From the NCBI GenBank assembly GCA_026707185.1, contig JAPOXI010000110.1, positions 1 to 9,097 on the forward strand: a stretch of DNA of 9,097 nucleotides, given 5' to 3'. Below are positions 6,320-9,097 of the stretch, piece by piece (the first letter of the stretch is position 1; each line of letters begins with the position of its first letter). Under the pieces are notes generated by a model, which was not told where the DNA came from, did not search any database, and saw only the letters and a program-made list of their open reading frames with translations. Position numbers and translations under genes: made by a program. The DNA is from Chloroflexota bacterium. Its GTDB lineage: Bacteria > Chloroflexota > UBA11872.

Positions 6320-6436
6320 CCAGCACATCCCCGGCTAAAATCCGACAGGGCGGGTGATCGCTGACCACTTCACGTGATGTCGACTGACCGGCGGGGAGCA
6401 CGAATCCCTGTCACGGAGGCACCGCCCATGGACCCC
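6320..6436 (+). repeat. Leader repeat, copy 2 (promoter-like element to start of gene B)
   Basis: Second copy of the leader at 5935-6050. It keeps the -10-like TAAAAT (6336-6341), the TCACGTGA palindrome (6370-6377), the ribosome site GGAGG (6415-6419) and the first codons ATGGACCCC. The hairpin has one A:C mismatch (GTGATC 6354-6359 against GACCAC 6363-6368). Homology stops abruptly just inside the coding region. Confidence 0.8.
6333..6341 (+). promoter_or_regulatory. Putative promoter of small gene B
   Basis: GGCTAAAAT with TAAAAT at 6336-6341, 5 of 6 to the -10 consensus, in the same position relative to the gene as in copy 1. The A/B difference keeps the quality of the -10 element. No -35 is evident. 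Confidence 0.42.
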
Positions 6437-6712
6437 AGCATCATTAGCGACGTGGTTATTGGGGGCGTCCTGGCCGCGCTCGTTCTTGCCCTTTGGCGTG
6501 ATGTCCGGAACCTTGGCGAGCGCGTTGCCCGCCTTGAGCGTGCGTACGGGCAGTTGCCAACCAGGGCCGACCTTAGCGCCCTGGAGCTCCAGTTAAGGCC
6601 GGAGGATCACGGCGGATTGAATCTCTCAGGCACGGCTGGTCGCTGGCGGACGGTCCCGTTGTCGCCTGCATCGTGGGTAACAGGGACCGACCTCGCACGG
6701 AGGAGCCGATGA
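6428..6712 (+). CDS. Small membrane-anchored protein B, possibly truncated or chimeric
   Basis: 94 residues. A hydrophobic helix at about 5-23 (IISDVVIGGVLAALVLALW) is followed by a helix with VARLERAYGQLPTRADLSALELQL (33-56). That segment is homologous to residues 8-31 of protein C (LARLEGAYEHLATKADLKDLELRL), and GCCCGCCTTGAG is identical in both (6527 and 6733). After residue 57 the match breaks. By my alignment B carries a net +1 shift (for example GAGGATC for C's GAGATC near 6601-6608). The remaining 38 residues are unlike a coil or membrane helix and read across the leader of C. In the shifted frame a TGA comes at 6618-6620. B may thus be a decaying copy or a fusion of an A-type leader and anchor with a C-type coil. 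GGAGG lies eight bases before the start. The stop overlaps the C start as ATGA. Confidence 0.55.
   Translation: MDPSIISDVVIGGVLAALVLALWRDVRNLGERVARLERAYGQLPTRADLSALELQLRPEDHGGLNLSGTAGRWRTVPLSPASWVTGTDLARRSR
6651..6689 (+). promoter_or_regulatory. Inverted repeat upstream of small gene C
   Basis: CGGTCCCGTT (6651-6660) pairs with AAC-A-GGGACCG (6679-6689), a ten-pair stem with one bulged A and an 18-base loop, inside the 3' part of gene B and just before the ribosome site of C. There is no T-run, so it is not a plain terminator. It could shape translation of C or mark an old leader copy. Surrounding bases (CTGGTCGCTG, then CACGGAGGAGCCG) partly resemble the A and B leaders. Confidence 0.35.
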
Positions 6713-6921
6713 CGACCGACACGCAACGACTGGCCCGCCTTGAGGGTGCGTACGAGCACCTGGCTACCAAGGCCGACCTCAAGGACCTGGAACTCCGGCT
6801 TACGGCCGAGATCGCCGAACTGACAAGGGCCATGGCAGCCCAAACCCGCTGGCTGGCCGGCCTCGTCCTGGCCGCCGCCGCCGCCGGCGTAGTGATTGCA
6901 GTCGACCGCCTGGCGGGCTGA
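6709..6921 (+). CDS. Small coiled-coil protein C with a C-terminal membrane helix (DUF1640/CCDC90-like style)
   Basis: 70 residues. A heptad-patterned helix (about 5-45, with LARLEGAYEHLATKADL and LELRLTAEIAELTRAMAAQ) is followed by a hydrophobic segment (WLAGLVLAAAAAGVVIAV, 48-65) and a short positively charged end. The order coil then tail anchor is the reverse of protein A. The 'ATKADL..LELRLTAEIAEL' wording is typical of short bacterial coiled-coil proteins often grouped with DUF1640/CCDC90 and, more loosely, XhlA-like proteins; this is a resemblance only. The start at 6709 is fixed by GGAGGAG (6699-6705). Its ATG overlaps the TGA of B in ATGA, which suggests translational coupling. Confidence 0.68.
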   Translation: MTTDTQRLARLEGAYEHLATKADLKDLELRLTAEIAELTRAMAAQTRWLAGLVLAAAAAGVVIAVDRLAG

Positions 6922-7063
6922 CGGCCGACGACCTGCTCCGGCTCTCGAGCGACCGCTGCGCACCGTGGGCACCCCACCCACACCAGGCACGCTCGGCGGC
7001 GGGGCAACCCAGCAGTATGGCCCGCGCCTTAATTCCTCGCCTGGGGAAAAGGGTCAGAGCCTG

Positions 7064-7082
7064 CCCCGGACTTCATCCGGGG
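7064..7082. repeat. Strong GC hairpin between gene C and the isomerase gene
   Basis: CCCCGGA (7064-7070) and TCCGGGG (7076-7082) form a perfect seven-pair stem with loop CTTCA. It sits between two converging units (C ends at 6921, the isomerase ends at 7193), so it may stop or stabilise transcripts from both sides, although no T-run follows. 'CCTGCCCCGGACTT.ATCCGGGG' is also the wording of a dispersed intergenic palindrome I recall from environmental GC-rich genomes. The rest of the 271-base spacer shows no gene. Confidence 0.5.
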
Positions 7083-7192
7083 GTGAGGGTCGAATGCCTG
7101 GAGTCTCTCCCCAGCCCCGGGCAAAAGGCTCATTCGTCCTAAGGAAAGGGAAAAAGCGCAGTGTTGTCGGGGTGCGGCTGACTGGGCGCGGA

Positions 7193-8056
7193 TTACCGGA
7201 CTACTACCCCCGCCCGCTCCGCCTCCCCGGCCAAAAAACTGTAAACCCCCGCCGCATCCTCCGTCGAACACCCCTCCACGATCAGGTAAATATCCGGATC
7301 CAACGCCTCCAGCCGCTGCATATAGCGCTGGTGGTCGATCGCCCCCCGCCCAGTGGTCACGGTGTCCAGGTGCACCGTATGCCGGTCCCAAATGGAAATG
7401 TCCTTGCTGTGCCCGCTGCCGATACGCTCGCCCAGCGTGTCGAACATCGAGTCAATGGCGGAGCCCGTGTCGTAGTAGGTATCCAGCGTGATCCAGTTCA
7501 CCGGATCCATGTCCACGCGCACCCAGGGCGAGCCGACCGCATCTACCACCCGCCGGGTAGTGCCCGCGTCGCGCAGGGTGACGTACTGGTGGCCCTCCAG
7601 GTGAATGCGCACGCCCACCTCCGCCGCCACCTCGGCGGCCCGGCCCAGCGAGTCGACCAGGTTCGTTTCGGCCCAGGGCGCCCAGTTCTCAGGGTGCGGC
7701 GACCAGGGACCGGTATCGCTCATGCTCCCCGGGCCGGTGTCGATACAGGTTGCCCCCAGCCGCCCGGCCAGCCGCAAAGCCGCGCACAGCACCTCGACGT
7801 TGCGCCGCCGGGTCCCGGCAACCGGATGCACCAGGTTCTGCCAGTAGCCCGTGGCCATGTAGTGATCCAGGCCGGCGTCGGCCAGGACGTCGCGGAAGCG
7901 CCGGCACTCGGCGTCGGACGGCGGATCCAGCGGATCGTTCCCGCCCAACCGCGTAAACACGCCCGTATACCCCCACGAGCGCAGCGTGCGCGCCGCCTCG
8001 GGCGTCAGGTCGCGTATGTCGTCCGGCAGCAGCGTGCCGGAGATTCCCAGTCGCAT
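7193..8056 (-). CDS. Sugar phosphate isomerase/epimerase-type TIM barrel (AP endonuclease 2 / xylose isomerase-like)
   Basis: 287 residues, the normal length for this family. Candidate metal ligands stand at the expected strand ends: E154 in IHLEGH, D182 or D184 in VRVDMDPVN, H216 in GSGHSKDI and E261 in YLIVEGC. The N-terminal strand (MRLGISG), CIDTGPGSM (104-112) and the final helix complete the (βα)8 pattern. Members isomerise or epimerise keto-sugars and inositol derivatives using a divalent metal. The exact substrate is unknown; the neighbouring SDR and Gfo/Idh/MocA genes make a sugar or polyol likely. It is cytoplasmic, with no signal peptide. ATG 8056 has GGAGG (8063-8067) six bases upstream, inside the end of the SDR gene. 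The gap to the SDR stop is two bases, so the two are almost certainly one operon with coupled translation. Confidence 0.88.
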   Translation of the reverse strand: MRLGISGTLLPDDIRDLTPEAARTLRSWGYTGVFTRLGGNDPLDPPSDAECRRFRDVLADAGLDHYMATGYWQNLVHPVAGTRRRNVEVLCAALRLAGRLGATCIDTGPGSMSDTGPWSPHPENWAPWAETNLVDSLGRAAEVAAEVGVRIHLEGHQYVTLRDAGTTRRVVDAVGSPWVRVDMDPVNWITLDTYYDTGSAIDSMFDTLGERIGSGHSKDISIWDRHTVHLDTVTTGRGAIDHQRYMQRLEALDPDIYLIVEGCSTEDAAGVYSFLAGEAERAGVVVR

Positions 8057-8058
8057 CC

Positions 8059-8787
8059 TCAGCCTCCGCCATCCACGGGAACGATCCCGCCGGACATGTA
8101 GGTATTGCGCTCGCTGGCCAGAAAAGCCACCACTTCAGCGACCTCCTCGGGATCCGCGTAGCGCCCGATCGCCACCGGCGGTTTGCGCACGATCTCTTCG
8201 GGGACTCGCGAAACCACCATGTTCGTCAGCGCCCGGCCGGGCAGAACGGCGTTCACCAGCACCCCGCGTGCGGTGAATTCCCGCGCGAACGCGCGGGTTA
8301 TCGGCACCACGCCCGCCTTGCTCACCGCATACGGGATCAGCGCCGGCGTCCCATGTCTCGCGCCTGACGTGAAGTTCACGATCCGTCCCCAACCCCGCTC
8401 GGCCATGCCGCCAACCACCATCCGGGAGGCCAGGTAGGTCCCCGTCAGGTTGACCGCCAGCACCCGGTCCCACTCGTCCAGCGGCGTTTCCAGCACGCTC
8501 GCGTCCAAGCCGATGATCGCCGCGGCGTTCACCAGGATGTCGACTTGGCCCAGCGCTTCCGTCGTGGCCTGATGAGCGGCCGTCAGCGCGTCCAACGAAG
8601 CCACGTCGACTTCGACCGCGTGGGCTTCGGCGCCGCGCTGGCGCACCTCGGTCGCCGTTCGCAGGGCGCCATCCAGATCGAGGTCCCAAATGGCAATGGC
8701 TCGACCGGCCTCCACCATTCGAAGCGCCGAGGCTCGTCCCAACCCGGTAGCGCCACCCGTTACCACGGCTACTCGGCGAGCGCTCAT
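8059..8787 (-). CDS. Short-chain dehydrogenase/reductase (FabG-like classical SDR)
   Basis: 242 residues, typical of classical SDRs. Motifs in order: TGGATGLG (10-17, nucleotide loop), D35 at the end of β2 (WDLDLDG, which favours NAD over NADP), VDV (60-62), NAAA (87-90), N113 in AVNLTGTYL, S141 in FTSGARHG, Y153-A-V-S-K157, then NAVLPGRALTNM (179-190), and a C-terminus ending SGGIVPVDGGG. All four catalytic residues (N, S, Y, K) are present, so an active oxidoreductase for a hydroxyl/keto group is expected. The substrate is not defined; a sugar or polyol fits the neighbours. GGAGAG (8794-8799) lies six bases before ATG 8787. It is the first gene of the unit with the TIM-barrel isomerase and is divergent from the Gfo/Idh/MocA gene, with 183 bases between starts that probably hold both promoters. 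Confidence 0.93.
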   Translation of the reverse strand: MSARRVAVVTGGATGLGRASALRMVEAGRAIAIWDLDLDGALRTATEVRQRGAEAHAVEVDVASLDALTAAHQATTEALGQVDILVNAAAIIGLDASVLETPLDEWDRVLAVNLTGTYLASRMVVGGMAERGWGRIVNFTSGARHGTPALIPYAVSKAGVVPITRAFAREFTARGVLVNAVLPGRALTNMVVSRVPEEIVRKPPVAIGRYADPEEVAEVVAFLASERNTYMSGGIVPVDGGG

Positions 8788-8908
8788 TCACGTCTCTCCA
8801 GGCCAGACCTCGCTGACTCAAGGCACCGTAGCGCATACGCACAAGGCGCCCCGGACCCGCGGGAACGATCCCCCTAGCCCAGCGGCCCATGGATGTCGAT
8901 GCGGCAGG

Positions 8909-8938
8909 TTGACCGAACGCGCTCGACCTGACCAATAT
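8909..8938 (+). promoter_or_regulatory. Possible promoter of the Gfo/Idh/MocA gene
   Basis: TTGACC (8909-8914, 5 of 6 to the -35 consensus) is followed after 18 bases by CAATAT (8933-8938, only 3 of 6 to the -10 consensus), 32 bases before the ATG. The position fits, but the -10 match is poor. Confidence 0.25.
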
Positions 8939-8970
8939 GGCGAGCGCCAGAGGTGCGAAAGGCCGTGCGC

Positions 8971-9097
8971 ATGGCCGCTGAAACGCTGAGGGCAGTCGTG
9001 GTGGGTTGCGGTGTCGGGCGCAACCACGCCGACGCCTACGTGCATTCCGACGCCGCCGAACTGGTGGCGCTCTGCGATATCGACGAAGTCGCCCTCA
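8971..9097 (+). CDS. Gfo/Idh/MocA family oxidoreductase, N-terminal part (3' truncated)
   Basis: The frame is open to the right edge (about 42 residues seen). LRAVVVGCGVGRNHADAY gives the Rossmann first strand and a GxGxxGxxHA loop (residues 12-20), and ELVALCDID ends β2 with an Asp. Both are characteristic of the Gfo/Idh/MocA family (glucose-fructose oxidoreductase, inositol dehydrogenase and relatives), which oxidise or reduce sugars and cyclitols with NAD(P). The Lys of the EKP motif and the substrate domain lie beyond the window. ATG 8971 has GAAAGG about eight bases upstream; a GTG two codons earlier (8965) is also possible. It is divergent from the SDR/isomerase unit and probably belongs to the same sugar or polyol pathway. 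Confidence 0.85.
   Translation, partial: MAAETLRAVVVGCGVGRNHADAYVHSDAAELVALCDIDEVAL

Noticed and set aside
5935..6921. CRISPR-like or phage holin module reading of the repeat and small genes
   Set aside because: Only two leader copies with genes between them and no spacer array. No phage structural or lysis gene is nearby, so a holin call would rest on size and a membrane helix alone.
7085..7100. GGGTCGAATGCC resembling a tRNA T-arm
   Set aside because: No matching acceptor, D or anticodon arms can be found around it.
6896..8101. A 401-codon + strand frame opposite the isomerase gene
   Set aside because: Antisense shadow; the composition is not protein-like and the minus-strand gene is well supported.

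Overview
The window is GC-rich (roughly two thirds G+C by eye), densely coded bacterial DNA. The gene set is a C45-type acyltransferase/hydrolase, a family S1 sulfatase, an extended-SDR epimerase, a GYD-domain protein, a VOC protein, a sugar-phosphate-isomerase-like TIM barrel, an FabG-type SDR and a Gfo/Idh/MocA oxidoreductase. Together with QWLVLRR-type membrane proteins, this recalls free-living or sponge-associated Chloroflexota (for example SAR202-like lineages). That placement is an inference from gene content and style; no marker gene is present.

Layout. 1-560 (+): C-terminal part of the C45 protein. 561-989: gene-free, with a palindromic repeat. 990-1640 and 2009-2668 (+): two tandem paralogous multi-pass membrane proteins of unknown function, separated by 368 bases without a gene. 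2714-3754 and 3782-4084 (-): epimerase/dehydratase-like protein and GYD protein, co-oriented. 4185-5459 (+): sulfatase, divergent from the GYD gene. 5456-5881 (-): VOC protein, convergent with the sulfatase, their stop codons sharing a CTAG. 6042-6921 (+): three very small genes (A, B, C) for proteins that combine one membrane helix with a coiled coil. A and B carry nearly identical promoter/leader segments. B looks like a truncated or chimeric relative of C. 6922-7192: hairpin-bearing spacer. 7193-8056 and 8059-8787 (-): isomerase and SDR, an operon with a two-base gap. 8971-end (+): start of a Gfo/Idh/MocA oxidoreductase, divergent from the SDR.

Function. The sulfatase, epimerase, TIM-barrel isomerase, SDR and Gfo/Idh/MocA genes fit oxidative breakdown or remodelling of (sulfated) carbohydrates or polyols. 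No transporter, glycoside hydrolase or formylglycine-generating enzyme is in the window, so the pathway cannot be closed from here. The least ordinary part is the A/B/C array, where the leader is better conserved between A and B than the proteins it drives. Next are the tandem, internally repeated membrane protein pair and the epimerase-like protein with Cys in place of the usual catalytic Lys.
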